From contig BDLO01000001.1 of the NCBI GenBank assembly GCA_001950395.1, positions 1,711,979-1,775,978 of the forward strand: a stretch of DNA of 64,000 nt. The letters run 5' to 3'. The DNA is from Coriobacteriaceae bacterium EMTCatB1 (GTDB lineage: Bacteria > Actinomycetota > Coriobacteriia > Anaerosomatales > Anaerosomataceae). The translations under genes were made by a program, and so were the position numbers. The notes beneath the pieces were generated by a model that was given only the letters and a program-made list of their open reading frames with translations, was not told the DNA's origin and searched no databases. Shown in pieces: positions 40,408-49,539 of the stretch. The stretch's first letter is position 1. The number at the start of each line of letters is the position of its first letter.

Positions 40408-41295
40408 ATGAACCTTCAGCAGCTGCGGACGTTCGTCGCAGTCGTCGAGCACGGCTCATTCTCTGAAGCCGCGCGGGTGCTCGGCATAACCCAGCCAGCG
40501 GTCACCATGCAGATCCAGTCCCTGGAGTCCGAGCTCGGCGTGACGCTCCTCGACCGTCGCTACCGCCGGGTCGACCTCACGGAGGCCGGCGCAGCGCTCT
40601 TGCCGTACGCGCGACGGGTGCTGGAAGAGCTCGAAGAAGCCCGGTCGGAGATCGAGACGATGTCGGGGCGCGTCACCGGCCACCTGGAGATCGCCGCGAG
40701 CACGACGCCAGGCCAGTACGTCCTGCCGCTGCAGCTTGGCAGCTTCCTCAAGCAGTATCCCGAGGTGAGCGTGTCGCTTCGCGTGTACGACACTGCGGAG
40801 GTCGTCGAGCGCGTGGAGCAAGGCGACGCGCACATCGGCATGACGGGCGCGGAGGTCGCGGGGGCGCGCGTGCTCCAAGAGCGGCTCGGCCGGGACGACC
40901 TCGTCATGGTGTGTCCGCCTGAGCACCCGCTGGCGGACAAGCACGGCATCATCATGGAGGACCTCGTGGAGGAGCCGTTCGTCATGCGCGAGGCCGGCTC
41001 CGGAACCAGGATGGTCGCCGAAGAGGAGATGCGGCGCCACGGGGTCGACCCTCAGGAGCTCGACGTGGTTCTCGAGCTCGGCACCAACGAGGCCGTGCTG
41101 TCGGCTGTGGAAGGCGGGCTGGGCATCGGCGTGGTGAGCACGTGGGTCGCAGACAAGGCGTTGAAGCTGGGGACGGTCGCGCAGATCGACGTCGGCGGCT
41201 TCCCGCTCCGTCGCCCGCTCTACCTGGTGATGCCGCGCACGACGCCGACTCGCGCAGCCCACGCGCTCGCGGACTTCTTGCGCGAGCGGCTGTGA
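40408..41295 (+). CDS. LysR-family regulator
   Basis: A 295-residue regulator with the N-terminal winged HTH (FVAVVEHGSFSEAARVLGITQPAVTMQIQSLE) and a C-terminal LysR effector domain (TTPGQYVLPLQLGSFLKQYPEVSV). It resembles the CysB/selenium-linked LysR branch, and would suit control of the adjacent tungstate/molybdopterin operon; that is inference. A TACAAT -10 box is at 40370-40375. Confidence 0.85.
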   Translation: MNLQQLRTFVAVVEHGSFSEAARVLGITQPAVTMQIQSLESELGVTLLDRRYRRVDLTEAGAALLPYARRVLEELEEARSEIETMSGRVTGHLEIAASTTPGQYVLPLQLGSFLKQYPEVSVSLRVYDTAEVVERVEQGDAHIGMTGAEVAGARVLQERLGRDDLVMVCPPEHPLADKHGIIMEDLVEEPFVMREAGSGTRMVAEEEMRRHGVDPQELDVVLELGTNEAVLSAVEGGLGIGVVSTWVADKALKLGTVAQIDVGGFPLRRPLYLVMPRTTPTRAAHALADFLRERL

Positions 41296-41348
41296 TGCGC
41301 CTCGGCGCCTCTTGAGCGCTCGGCGGCGCCGGTGTATGCTCGAACGCG

Positions 41349-41456
41349 TCCGCGGATGCGGACGGCCTCCGAGTCCCGGAGTCCTACGGCGGCTGGTCAC
41401 CGCTAGGGAGTCGGGACCGATAGGGTCGAGGCAGGAAACTCCTCGGCCTCCCGTGT
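41349..41456 (+). promoter_or_regulatory. Moco/Tuco-type riboswitch
   Basis: The leader before tupA contains the conserved Moco RNA blocks in order: CTCCGAGTC, GGCGGCTGGTCACCGCT, AGTCGGGACCGATAGGGTC, and GAGGCAGGAAACTCCTCGG followed by CCTCCCG. The CCGC/GCGG arms and the GAGG/CCTC arms pair. The motif is known to control molybdenum and tungsten cofactor genes, which is what follows. Confidence 0.85.
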
Positions 41457-41472
41457 TCGGAAAGGAGTCGAC

Positions 41473-42372
41473 ATGACAGACCGCCGCATTTGGCTTGCCA
41501 AAAGGCAAGCCCCCGTTCTCGTCGCCGTGCTGCTGGCCGTGCTGCTTGCCGTTCTGCTTGCCGTTCTTGGGGGCTGCTCGTCCACGCGAACAGAGAGCAA
41601 GCCGCCGCAGCAGCCCAAGCCGCCGCAACGGATCGTTCTCGCCACCACCACCTCGACGCAAGACTCCGGCCTGCTCGACGTGCTGGTGCCGGCCTTCGAG
41701 AAGGCCTACCCGGCGTACACGGTGGACGTCGTCGCCGTGGGGACGGGCGAGGCGCTGCGCCTAGGCGAGCAGAAGGACGCGGACGTGCTGCTCGTGCACG
41801 CGCGCGCAGACGAAGAGGCGTTCGTCGCCAAGGGTTTCGGGATCGAGCGCCGGGACGTCTGCTACAACCGCTTCGTGCTGGTGGGGCCGGCGGCCGATCC
41901 TGCGGACGTGGCGCACGCGTCTGGCGCCGCCGACGCGCTCGCTCGTATCGCGAAGAAAGGATCGCCGTTCGTGTCTCGCGGCGACGATTCGGGGACGCAC
42001 AAGAAGGAGAAGTCGCTGTGGGCTGCCTCAGGCGTGAAGCCGGGCGGCGCGTGGTACATCGTCACCGGGCAGGGCATGGGTGAGACGCTGAAGGTAGCCT
42101 CGGAAAAGCAGGCGTACACGCTCACTGATGAGGCCACGTACCTCACGATGAAAGACTCGCTCGACCTCTCGCTGCTCCTTGGAGACGACCCGTCGCTCTA
42201 CAACCAATACGGCGTCATCCCGGTGACTGGCGCACGCAATGAGGAAGGTGCGCGCGCGTTCGCGGACTGGATCTGCGGACCAGAAGGACAGCGACTCATC
42301 GGTTCGTTCGGTGTCGATCGTTTCGGGCGCCCGCTGTTCACGCCGAATGCGCCAGGAGGCGAGAAGTCCTGA
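41473..42372 (+). CDS. tupA: Tungstate-binding lipoprotein
   Basis: A 299-residue periplasmic binding lipoprotein. The signal (VLVAVLLAVLLAVLLAVLGGC) contains a fourfold LLAV-type repeat before the lipobox Cys near residue 36. The mature protein opens with ATTTSTQDSGLLDVL, the anion-binding motif of TupA, and has PFVSRGDDSGTHKKE and GAWYIVTGQGMGETL. The ATG follows AAAGGAG right after the riboswitch. It should bind tungstate tightly and hand it to TupBC. A perfect hairpin lies within its first codons. Confidence 0.92.
   Translation: MTDRRIWLAKRQAPVLVAVLLAVLLAVLLAVLGGCSSTRTESKPPQQPKPPQRIVLATTTSTQDSGLLDVLVPAFEKAYPAYTVDVVAVGTGEALRLGEQKDADVLLVHARADEEAFVAKGFGIERRDVCYNRFVLVGPAADPADVAHASGAADALARIAKKGSPFVSRGDDSGTHKKEKSLWAASGVKPGGAWYIVTGQGMGETLKVASEKQAYTLTDEATYLTMKDSLDLSLLLGDDPSLYNQYGVIPVTGARNEEGARAFADWICGPEGQRLIGSFGVDRFGRPLFTPNAPGGEKS
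41492..41511 (+). other. Perfect hairpin within the first codons of tupA
   Basis: GGCTTGCC (41492-41499) pairs with GGCAAGCC (41504-41511) around an AAAA loop, about 20 bases into the coding sequence and close to the riboswitch. It might affect ribosome loading. Confidence 0.45.
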
Positions 42373-43076
42373 GCCTGTTCGTCGAGGCGTTCGCTGAAGG
42401 CTTTGCCGCGCTCCTTTCTGGGAGCGTGGACGTGTGGGCGGTGGTCGCCACGTCGCTTCGCGTCTCGGTCGTCGCGGTGGCGATCGCCGTCCTCGCGGGC
42501 GTCCCTGCCGGGCTCTACCTCGGGATGCGCCGGTCGGTCGTGCGCAACGCGCTGCTCGTGCTCGCCAACGCCGGCATGGGTCTGCCTCCGGTCGTCGTCG
42601 GTCTCGTCACCGCCATGGCGCTCTCCCGGCGCGGCCCGCTCGGTTCGCTCGATCTGCTCTACACGCGCCCGGCGATGGTGATCGCGCAGGTTATCATCGC
42701 AGTTCCGGTCGTCGCAGCAGTGACTGCTGCCGCGGCCGCCTCGGTGCCGTTCGAGCTTCGCTTGCAGGCCCGCTCGCTCGGCGCGTCGCAGCTGCACGAG
42801 GCGATGCTCGTGCTCAAAGAGGCGCGCATGGGGCTAGTCGCTGCGGTGGCGGCCGGATTCGGCGCGGTGATTTCGGAGGTCGGCGCCGTGATGATGGTCG
42901 GCGGCAACCTGGAGGGCTCCACGCGGGTGATGACGACGGCGATCGTGCAGTACACCCGCATGGGGCGGTACGGGCCAGCACTCGCGCTGTCGGCCGTGCT
43001 GCTGGCGCTGATCGTCGTGGTGAACACGGTGCTGGCGCAGGTCCAGCGCTCGGCTGAGAGGTTCGAGCGGTCATGA
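42369..43076 (+). CDS. tupB: Tungstate ABC transporter permease, apparent CTG start
   Basis: A permease of about 235 residues with six helices and the coupling loop PFELRLQARSLGASQLHEAML. The N-terminal helix segment (SLFVEAFAEGFAALLSG), needed in this family, begins at CTG 42369, which overlaps the tupA stop; AGGAGG is at 42354-42359, nine bases before. The first GTG, at 42426, would remove that segment. CTG is a rare start, so this is flagged. Operates with TupA and TupC. Confidence 0.8.
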   Translation: MSLFVEAFAEGFAALLSGSVDVWAVVATSLRVSVVAVAIAVLAGVPAGLYLGMRRSVVRNALLVLANAGMGLPPVVVGLVTAMALSRRGPLGSLDLLYTRPAMVIAQVIIAVPVVAAVTAAAAASVPFELRLQARSLGASQLHEAMLVLKEARMGLVAAVAAGFGAVISEVGAVMMVGGNLEGSTRVMTTAIVQYTRMGRYGPALALSAVLLALIVVVNTVLAQVQRSAERFERS

Positions 43077-44182
43077 GCGCGGTGCTGGAAGCCACCCAGA
43101 TCCGCAAGTCCTACCGCCGCCGCGAGGTGCTCGACGTCGAGCGCGTCGCCCTCGCGCCCGAGCGGACGCTCGCGCTGCTCGGACCCTCGGGAGCGGGCAA
43201 GTCGACGCTGCTCGCGATCCTCGGGCTGCTCGAGCGGCCGGACGCCGGACGCATCGTGCTGGACGGTCGCGAGGTCACGGCTGCGGACCGCTCGGCGCGT
43301 ATGCAGGTCGCGGCGGCGTTCCAGCGGCCATGGCTGTTCAAAGGAACGGTCGGCGCGAACGTCGCGTACGGGCTTGCGCTTCGCGGCGTCCCGGCTTCCG
43401 AGCGGCGCGAGCGGGTTGCAGAGGCGCTCGCGCGGGTCGGGCTGGCCGGCTGGGAGGAGCGCTCTGCGCTCACGCTGTCGGGCGGCGAGGCGCAGCGCGT
43501 GGCGCTCGCTCGCGCGCTTGCGGTGCGGCCGCGCGTGCTTCTGCTCGACGAGCCGCTCGCCTCGCTCGACCCCGTCGTGAAGTGGCGTCTCGCGCGCGAG
43601 TTCGCAGAGCTGCTGCACGAGGACGGCATGGCGGTACTGTGGGTGACGCACGACCAGGACGAGGCAGCGGTCGTGGCAGACGAAGTCGCGGTGATGCGCG
43701 ACGGTCGCATCGTGGCAAGCGGACCTGCCGACGAGGTGTTTCTCGTGCCCGGCGACCCGTGGGCCGCCGGGTTCCTCGGGCTGGAGGAGCCTGCGGCAGG
43801 CGTGGTCGCTGAGGTCACGGACGGTGTGGCCCGGGTCGCGTGCGAGGGAGCGGACGTCTTCGCGGTTGCGGACGTGCGCCCAGGCGAGCGCGTGCGGATC
43901 GGTGTGCGACCCGAAGACGTCGTGCTGTTCGAAGCGACCGCGGACGTCCCAGCGAGCTCTGCTCGCAACAGGCTTCGCTGCTCGGTGACTGCGCTCGAGC
44001 ACACCGGGACGACCTTCCGAGTCGTGCTCGCGTGCGGCGGCGTGCGGCTTGCTGCGCGCGTCTCCAAAGCGGCGGTCCGCGAGCTTTCTCTTGCGCCCGG
44101 CGCGCAGGTGCTGGCAGTCTTCAAAGCCACGGCGGTGCGGCTGGCCCGCGAGCGAAGCGAGAGCGAAGGAGCGTCCAGATGA
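43073..44182 (+). CDS. tupC: Tungstate ABC transporter ATPase
   Basis: A 369-residue ABC ATPase: Walker A LLGPSGAGKSTLLAILG, Q-loop FQRPWLF, signature LSGGEAQRVALARALA, Walker B LLLDEPLASLDP. Residues after ~235 form a TOBE/Mop-like domain (RIGVRPEDVVLFEA, then RLRCSVTALEHTG) that may bind oxyanion for feedback. The ATGA overlap links it to tupB and to the following gene. Confidence 0.92.
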   Translation: MSAVLEATQIRKSYRRREVLDVERVALAPERTLALLGPSGAGKSTLLAILGLLERPDAGRIVLDGREVTAADRSARMQVAAAFQRPWLFKGTVGANVAYGLALRGVPASERRERVAEALARVGLAGWEERSALTLSGGEAQRVALARALAVRPRVLLLDEPLASLDPVVKWRLAREFAELLHEDGMAVLWVTHDQDEAAVVADEVAVMRDGRIVASGPADEVFLVPGDPWAAGFLGLEEPAAGVVAEVTDGVARVACEGADVFAVADVRPGERVRIGVRPEDVVLFEATADVPASSARNRLRCSVTALEHTGTTFRVVLACGGVRLAARVSKAAVRELSLAPGAQVLAVFKATAVRLARERSESEGASR

Positions 44183-45588
44183 GCGCAAGCGACCGTGAGA
44201 GGATCCCAGTGACCGCGGCGGTGCTCGCGGGCGGGCGCTCGATGCGCATGGGCGTCGACAAGACGCTCCTGCTCGTCGACGGGGAGCCGCTCATCGCTCG
44301 CGTGGCCGAAGCCGCGCTTCAGGTGTGCGAACGCGCGGCGGTGGTGACCAACCGTCCGGAGGCGATGGCCGACGCGGGGCTGCCTGAGGGCGTCGCCGTG
44401 TGGGTCGACGAGGTGGCCTACCAAGGTCCGCTCGGCGGCCTGGCGACGGCGCTCAAGAACGCTGCCGACGAGTGGGTGCTCGCGCTCGCGGCGGACATGC
44501 CGTGGCTGAACCCCGACGTCATCCGTGCGCTGTGGGAGGCCCGCGAAGGCGCGCAGGTGGTCGTCCCGCGCACAGAGAAGGGCGTCGAGCCGCTGCTCGC
44601 GCTCTACCACCGCGACTGCCTGCCGGAGGCGAGGCGCGTGCTGGAGAGCGGACGGCGGCGGCTCGTGGCCATGTTCCCGGCGCTTGCGGTGCGCGAGGTC
44701 GACGCCGAGACGCTGCGCGTCGTCGACCCAGAGCTGCGCAGCTTCGTGAACGTGAACACCCCAGAAGACCTCGCCGAAGTCCGTGAGGCCACGACAGAGG
44801 AGCCCCCTTCTGCGCTCGCCCAGGCCGCGGTCATCGAGGTCGGGGCGCGTCGCGGCCGTCGGATGCCTGCCGAGCGAGCGGTGACGATCCACATGAACGA
44901 CACCGAAATCGCGACGGTGCAAGCCACGCCGGAGGACCTGGAGGAGCTGGCTGCGGGATTCCTGGTCTCTGAGGGTCTGCTGTCCGATCGCGACGCCCTC
45001 GAGGCCATCGACGTCGACCACAAGCGCGGGCTCGTGTACGTGCGCAGCGCCGAGCCGGTCCCCGAGGACCTCGTGTACCGGCGTCGATACATCACGGCGG
45101 GTTGCGGCAAGGGCATCACCTTCGCATCGCTCGGCCACACGCTCGGTTTGGATGCCGTGACCGACGACAGCGCCGTGAGCGCGGACGCGCTCTACGACAT
45201 GGTGGGGCAGATGGCTCGCGCCGCCGCCAAGTACCGCGACACCGGCGGCGTGCACGCGTGCGCGCTCGCGCGGCACGGCCGGGTAGAGATCGTGCGCGAG
45301 GACGTGGGGCGCCACAACGCCGTCGACAAGGTGCTGGGCCGTGCGTGGCTCGACCGCGTCAGCACCGAGGGCGCCGTGCTGCTCACCACTGGGCGCATCT
45401 CTTACGAGATGGCCGTGAAGGCCGCCAAGGCGCGCGTGCCGGTGGTGGTGTCTCGCACGGCGGTGACCGAGCTCGCCGCGGAGGTCGCCGAGGCCGTCGG
45501 GCTCACGCTCGTCGGCTACGCCCGCGCAGGCAAGCTCGTCGTGTACACGAATCCGCAGCGCGTCGTCGAAGGGAAGGGAGCGCGATGA
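44179..45588 (+). CDS. MobA-FdhD fusion protein
   Basis: A 469-residue fusion. Residues ~10-200 are MobA (AAVLAGGRSMRMGVDKTLLLV; ALAADMPWLNPD), which attaches GMP to molybdopterin. Residues ~225-465 are FdhD (ELAAGFLVSEGLL; YRRRYITAGCGKG; TGGVHACALARHG; EDVGRHNAVDK), which sulfurates the Mo/W-bis-MGD cofactor of formate dehydrogenase. The FdhD CGxC motif is CGKG here, with only the first Cys. It overlaps tupC (ATGA). Confidence 0.88.
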   Translation: MSASDRERIPVTAAVLAGGRSMRMGVDKTLLLVDGEPLIARVAEAALQVCERAAVVTNRPEAMADAGLPEGVAVWVDEVAYQGPLGGLATALKNAADEWVLALAADMPWLNPDVIRALWEAREGAQVVVPRTEKGVEPLLALYHRDCLPEARRVLESGRRRLVAMFPALAVREVDAETLRVVDPELRSFVNVNTPEDLAEVREATTEEPPSALAQAAVIEVGARRGRRMPAERAVTIHMNDTEIATVQATPEDLEELAAGFLVSEGLLSDRDALEAIDVDHKRGLVYVRSAEPVPEDLVYRRRYITAGCGKGITFASLGHTLGLDAVTDDSAVSADALYDMVGQMARAAAKYRDTGGVHACALARHGRVEIVREDVGRHNAVDKVLGRAWLDRVSTEGAVLLTTGRISYEMAVKAAKARVPVVVSRTAVTELAAEVAEAVGLTLVGYARAGKLVVYTNPQRVVEGKGAR

Positions 45589-46814
45589 TCACGGTCGAGG
45601 AAGCGCGCGAGCGCGTGCTTTCGCAGATCCAGCGGCTCGATACGGAGCGCGTCGGCATCATCGAGGCGCTCGGCAGGGTGCTTGCCGAAGACGTGGTCTC
45701 CGACATCGACGTGGCGCCGTTCGACAACTCCGCCATGGACGGCTATGCGGTGCGTGCCGAAGACGTCGCGTCTGCGAGCGAGGACGCGCCGGTGCGCCTG
45801 GCAGTCGTCGAGCACGTGCCCGCGGGCGCGTTCCCGACCCGGGCGGTTGGCCCCGGCCAGGCGACCCGCATCATGACGGGCGCTCCGATGCCGGAGGGCG
45901 CAGACGCGGTGGTGATGGTGGAGCGCACGCGCGAGGAGGACGGCGGGGCGATCGCGGCGATCCTCGCGCCGGTGCGACCCGGCGAGAACGTCCGGCGCAA
46001 GGGCGAAGACGTGCGCGCGGGCGAGGTCGTGCTGAGCGCAGGCGAGGTGGTCGGGCCGGCCGCCGTCGGGCTTCTGGCGTCTGTGGGCTGCGATCGGCCG
46101 CTCGTGTACCGGAGGCCGCGCGTCGCGATCGTCGCGACCGGCGACGAGCTCGTCGACGTCACCGAGAAGCCCGGGCCCGGCAAGATCCGCAACTCCAACT
46201 CGTACTCGCTCTCGGCCCAGGTCCTCGCCGCCGGCGGCGAGCCGCACGTGCTCGGCGTGGCGCGTGACGACGTGGCATCCACCGAAGCGCTGCTCTCGCG
46301 CGCTCCCGAGTTCGACGTCATGGTGACCACGGGCGGCGTGAGCATGGGCGACTACGACGTCGTGAAAGGCGTGCTCGAACGGTTGGGAGAGATGGACTTC
46401 TGGAAGGTCGCGATGCGCCCTGGCGCTCCCCAGACGCACGGGCGGATCGGCGGCACGCCGTTCTTCGGGCTGCCCGGCAACCCCACGTCGACGATGGTCG
46501 GGTTCGAGCTGTTCGTGCGGCCCGTGCTCCGGAAGATGGCGGGCCACAGCGCGCTCGACAGGCCGCGTCATCCGGTGACGCTCGCGCACGACGTCAAGAA
46601 GAAGCCAGACCGCCGGTACTTCTTGCGCGCCCGCGTCGAGCGTGACGGCGACGGCGGGTACGTGGCGCGGCTTTCGGGCGGCCAGTCCTCGGCGATGCTC
46701 ACCTCGATGCACCGCGCGAACGCGCTTCTGGTCTTGAAGGAAGGGGAGTCGCACTTCGCGGCGGGGAGCGTCGTGGAGTGCATACGTCTGGACATGGAAG
46801 AAGGGACGCCATGA
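45585..46814 (+). CDS. moeA: Molybdopterin molybdenum/tungsten transferase
   Basis: A 409-residue MoeA that inserts Mo or W into adenylylated molybdopterin. Shows PFDNSAMDGYAVRAED, RIMTGAPMPEGADAVV, RRKGEDVRAGE, TGDELVD, TTGGVSMGDYDVV and FGLPGNPTSTMVGF. The ATG overlaps the fusion gene stop. Full length; substrate metal here is probably tungsten, given tupABC. Confidence 0.94.
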   Translation: MITVEEARERVLSQIQRLDTERVGIIEALGRVLAEDVVSDIDVAPFDNSAMDGYAVRAEDVASASEDAPVRLAVVEHVPAGAFPTRAVGPGQATRIMTGAPMPEGADAVVMVERTREEDGGAIAAILAPVRPGENVRRKGEDVRAGEVVLSAGEVVGPAAVGLLASVGCDRPLVYRRPRVAIVATGDELVDVTEKPGPGKIRNSNSYSLSAQVLAAGGEPHVLGVARDDVASTEALLSRAPEFDVMVTTGGVSMGDYDVVKGVLERLGEMDFWKVAMRPGAPQTHGRIGGTPFFGLPGNPTSTMVGFELFVRPVLRKMAGHSALDRPRHPVTLAHDVKKKPDRRYFLRARVERDGDGGYVARLSGGQSSAMLTSMHRANALLVLKEGESHFAAGSVVECIRLDMEEGTP

Positions 46815-47032
46815 GCACGAGCGGACAGCCCAAGCAGGTCGATCCCCGGTGGGCGAGCCAGGTGACGCCTGAGCTCGAGCAGGCGGTGAGAGCGAAAGGC
46901 GCTGACGGCAGCATCACATGCCCCGTGCTGCGCAAGCTCGCCGAAGACTTCGGCGTGCCGTACAAGGTGGCCGGCGCGGCGGCCGACATCGTGGGCGTGA
47001 AGGTCAAGAACTGCGACCTCGGGTGCTTCTAG
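46811..47032 (+). CDS. Small protein with C-terminal CDLGCF motif
   Basis: A 73-residue protein with helix-turn-helix-like text (LRKLAEDFGVPYKVAGAAADIVGVKVKNCDLGCF) and three Cys (ITCPVL, NCDLGCF). It overlaps moeA by four bases and mobB follows one base later. The name and function are unknown to me; the position in the middle of the Moco operon suggests a cofactor or metal role, or a small regulator. Confidence 0.65.
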   Translation: MSTSGQPKQVDPRWASQVTPELEQAVRAKGADGSITCPVLRKLAEDFGVPYKVAGAAADIVGVKVKNCDLGCF

Positions 47033-47033
47033 C

Positions 47034-47564
47034 GTGCACGCGAGCGGCCGCATACCGATCGTCTCGATCGTCGGGAAGAGCGACGCAGGCAAGACGACCC
47101 TGCTCGAGGGCGTCGTGAGCGAGCTTGCGGCGCGCGGCTACGTCGTCGCGACCTGCAAGCATCACGCGCACGAGGTGGACATCGACGTGCCCGGCAAGGA
47201 CTCGTGGCGTCACGCGCGCGCGGGCGCTCGCGTCGTGATGGTCGCGTTGCCTGCCCAGCTCGTCACGATCCGGCGATTGGAGCGCGAGCTCACGCTCGAC
47301 GAGATCGCTGACGAGGCGGCACGGGAGGGTTGCGACGTGCTCGTGACCGAAGGCTTCAAGCGCACTGCGAAGGCGCGCATCGAGGTCGTCCGGCGGGCGC
47401 GCTCGCGCGAGCTCATCAGCGAGCCCGACGAGCTCGTGGCGCTCGTCACGGACGACGACGGCATCGAAGCGCCGGGCGTGCCGCGATTCGCGCTCGACGA
47501 CCACCGCGGCGTGGCGGACTTCGTCGAGCGCACGTTCCTTGGAGGAGCACGAGATGGCGACTGA
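47034..47564 (+). CDS. mobB: MobB molybdopterin-guanine dinucleotide adaptor
   Basis: A 176-residue GTP-binding protein with the P-loop VGKSDAGKTTLLEGV and KHHAHEVDIDVPGKDSWRHA and VTEGFKR motifs. It assists MobA in MGD formation. The GTG start is one base after the previous stop. The end overlaps the moaA start. Confidence 0.9.
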   Translation: MHASGRIPIVSIVGKSDAGKTTLLEGVVSELAARGYVVATCKHHAHEVDIDVPGKDSWRHARAGARVVMVALPAQLVTIRRLERELTLDEIADEAAREGCDVLVTEGFKRTAKARIEVVRRARSRELISEPDELVALVTDDDGIEAPGVPRFALDDHRGVADFVERTFLGGARDGD

Positions 47565-48579
47565 CGGGTTCGGCAGGCGGATCGACTACCTGCGCATCAG
47601 CGTGACGGACCGCTGCAACCTCAGGTGCGTGTACTGCATGCCGCCCGAGGGCGTCGCGTGGAAGCCGCACGAGGAGCTGCTCACCTACGAGGAGATCGAG
47701 CGGTTCGCCACGGTCGCGGCCTCGCAGGGCATCTCGAAGATCCGCCTGACGGGAGGCGAGCCGCTCGTGCGACGCGGCCTGGTCGATCACGTGCGGCGTC
47801 TGCTCGCGGTCACCGGCATCGAGGCCATCGCGCTCACCACGAACGGGACCTTGCTCGCGCGCTACGCCCACGACCTCGCTGCGGCGGGGCTCAAGCGCGT
47901 CAACATCTCGCTCGACACGCTCGACGCGGAGACCTTCGCGCGCATCACGCGCGGCGGGCGGCTCTCAGACGTGCTCGCGGGGCTGGATGCCGCCTTCGAC
48001 GCGGGCATGGACCCGGTGAAGATCAACGTCGTCGTGGTTCGGCGGCTCAACCAGGACCTTCTCGGTTTCGCGCAGATGACCTTCGAGCGGCCTGTGCACG
48101 TGCGCTTCATCGAGTACATGCCGGTCGGCGGCGCCGACGACGGGACCGTGTGCGGCGGAGCTGAGGCGGAAGGCTGGACAGCAGACGACGAGGTCCCCTC
48201 CGACGAGATCCTCGCGCGCCTGGCCGCGGAAGGCGCGGCCGCCGGATTCGGCGAGCTCGCGCCGGTGGCTCGGGACAGCGCACCCGGCGGGTGGGGTCCT
48301 GCGCGCTACTACCGTTTCCCGGGTGCGAAAGGCACGCTCGGCGTGATCTCGCCGCTGTCGCACCACTTCTGCGGCGAGTGCAACCGCCTGCGGCTGACGG
48401 CCGACGGCCGGCTCCGCACGTGCCTGTTCAGCGACGAGGAGCTCGACGCGCGCGCGGTGCTCAGAAGCGGGACGGACGACGACGTGCGCGAGCTCATCGA
48501 GCGCGCGCTCGCGGCGAAGCCAGCCAGCCACAACATGCGCGTGGGCACGGTGCGCCGCATGTCTCAGATCGGAGGGTGA
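47554..48579 (+). CDS. moaA: GTP 3',8-cyclase
   Basis: A radical SAM enzyme of 341 residues that starts molybdopterin synthesis by rearranging GTP with MoaC. The SAM cluster motif is [15 protein letters not shown]; the C-terminal second cluster has [10 protein letters not shown] and LRTCLFS. GGAGGAG precedes ATG 47554. It overlaps the mobB end by eleven bases. Confidence 0.95.
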   Translation: MATDGFGRRIDYLRISVTDRCNLRCVYCMPPEGVAWKPHEELLTYEEIERFATVAASQGISKIRLTGGEPLVRRGLVDHVRRLLAVTGIEAIALTTNGTLLARYAHDLAAAGLKRVNISLDTLDAETFARITRGGRLSDVLAGLDAAFDAGMDPVKINVVVVRRLNQDLLGFAQMTFERPVHVRFIEYMPVGGADDGTVCGGAEAEGWTADDEVPSDEILARLAAEGAAAGFGELAPVARDSAPGGWGPARYYRFPGAKGTLGVISPLSHHFCGECNRLRLTADGRLRTCLFSDEELDARAVLRSGTDDDVRELIERALAAKPASHNMRVGTVRRMSQIGG

Positions 48580-48583
48580 CCAG

Positions 48584-49069
48584 GTGGCAGAGAAGAAGTT
48601 GACGCACATCGACGAGCGCGGAGCGGCGCGCATGGTGGACGTCTCGGGCAAGCCGGTGACGCACCGGCGTGCGGTCGCTCGCGCGCGAGTCCTCATGGAG
48701 CCCTCGACGCTCGAGATGATCGTCGGAGGAACGGCGCCGAAGGGCGACGTGCTTGCCACCGCCCGCATCGCGGGCATCATGGCGGCCAAGCAGACCGCCT
48801 CGCTCATCCCGATGTGCCATCCGCTCCCGCTCACGCACGTCGCGATCGACCTCGAGCCCGAGTACTCGGCGATCGTCATCACAGCGACGGCTGAGACTGA
48901 CGGGAAGACGGGCGTCGAGATGGAGGCGCTCACCGCGGCGGCCGTCGCGGGTCTCACGATCTACGACATGTGCAAGGCGGTGGACCGCAGCATGGTCATC
49001 ACTGACGTGATGCTGCTGGAGAAGGAGGGCGGCGCGTCAGGGCGCTTCGTCCGAGAGGAGTCGAAGTGA
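48584..49069 (+). CDS. moaC: Cyclic pyranopterin monophosphate synthase
   Basis: A 161-residue enzyme that converts the MoaA product to cPMP. Contains [35 protein letters not shown] (active-site region) and [31 protein letters not shown] overlaps the moaA stop and precedes the GTG. Its stop overlaps the next GTG. Confidence 0.95.
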   Translation: MAEKKLTHIDERGAARMVDVSGKPVTHRRAVARARVLMEPSTLEMIVGGTAPKGDVLATARIAGIMAAKQTASLIPMCHPLPLTHVAIDLEPEYSAIVITATAETDGKTGVEMEALTAAAVAGLTIYDMCKAVDRSMVITDVMLLEKEGGASGRFVREESK

Positions 49070-49539
49070 GCGAGCACGACAGCGCGCTTCCGCAGGGCAG
49101 AGTCGTGTCGGTGAACCTCTCGGAGCGCAAGACCGTGCGCAAGACGCGCGGCTCGGAAGGCGTGCTCGTCGAAGGGCACGGCTTCGAGGGAGATGCGCAC
49201 GCCGGGGATTGGCACCGGCAGGTGAGCCTGCTTGCGCGCGAGTCGATAGACATGATGGTCGCCAAGGGGCTTGCGGTCGACGCGGGCGACTTCGCCGAGA
49301 ACATCACGACCGAAGGCATCGCGCTGGTGTCGCTGCCCGTGGGCACGGTGCTGCGGGTGGGCGACGAAGCGGTGCTCGAGGTGAGCCAGATCGGCAAGGT
49401 GTGCCACACCAAGTGCGCCATTTACTACCAGGCCGGGGATTGCGTGATGCCTCGCGAGGGCATCTTCGCAGTCGTGCGGCGGGGTGGTAGGGTACGGGCA
49501 GGCGACCCCATCGTGGTCGAATCGCTTGGGGAGGCGTAG
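49066..49539 (+). CDS. MOSC-domain protein
   Basis: A 157-residue protein with a MOSC fold: [26 protein letters not shown], and the conserved Cys in [31 protein letters not shown] proteins handle Moco sulfur or bind the cofactor. It lies between moaC and mogA with an overlapping start. Such fused-to-mog or adjacent MOSC proteins are common in anaerobes. Confidence 0.88.
   Translation: MSEHDSALPQGRVVSVNLSERKTVRKTRGSEGVLVEGHGFEGDAHAGDWHRQVSLLARESIDMMVAKGLAVDAGDFAENITTEGIALVSLPVGTVLRVGDEAVLEVSQIGKVCHTKCAIYYQAGDCVMPREGIFAVVRRGGRVRAGDPIVVESLGEA

Noticed and set aside
41520-41575. Tandem 12-base repeat in tupA (LLAV units)
   Set aside because: It lies in a signal peptide where repeats of hydrophobic codons are common; no regulatory meaning can be shown.
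42659-45315. Long reverse-strand frames across tupC and mobA-fdhD
   Set aside because: These are shadows of clear forward genes; no domain or start signal.
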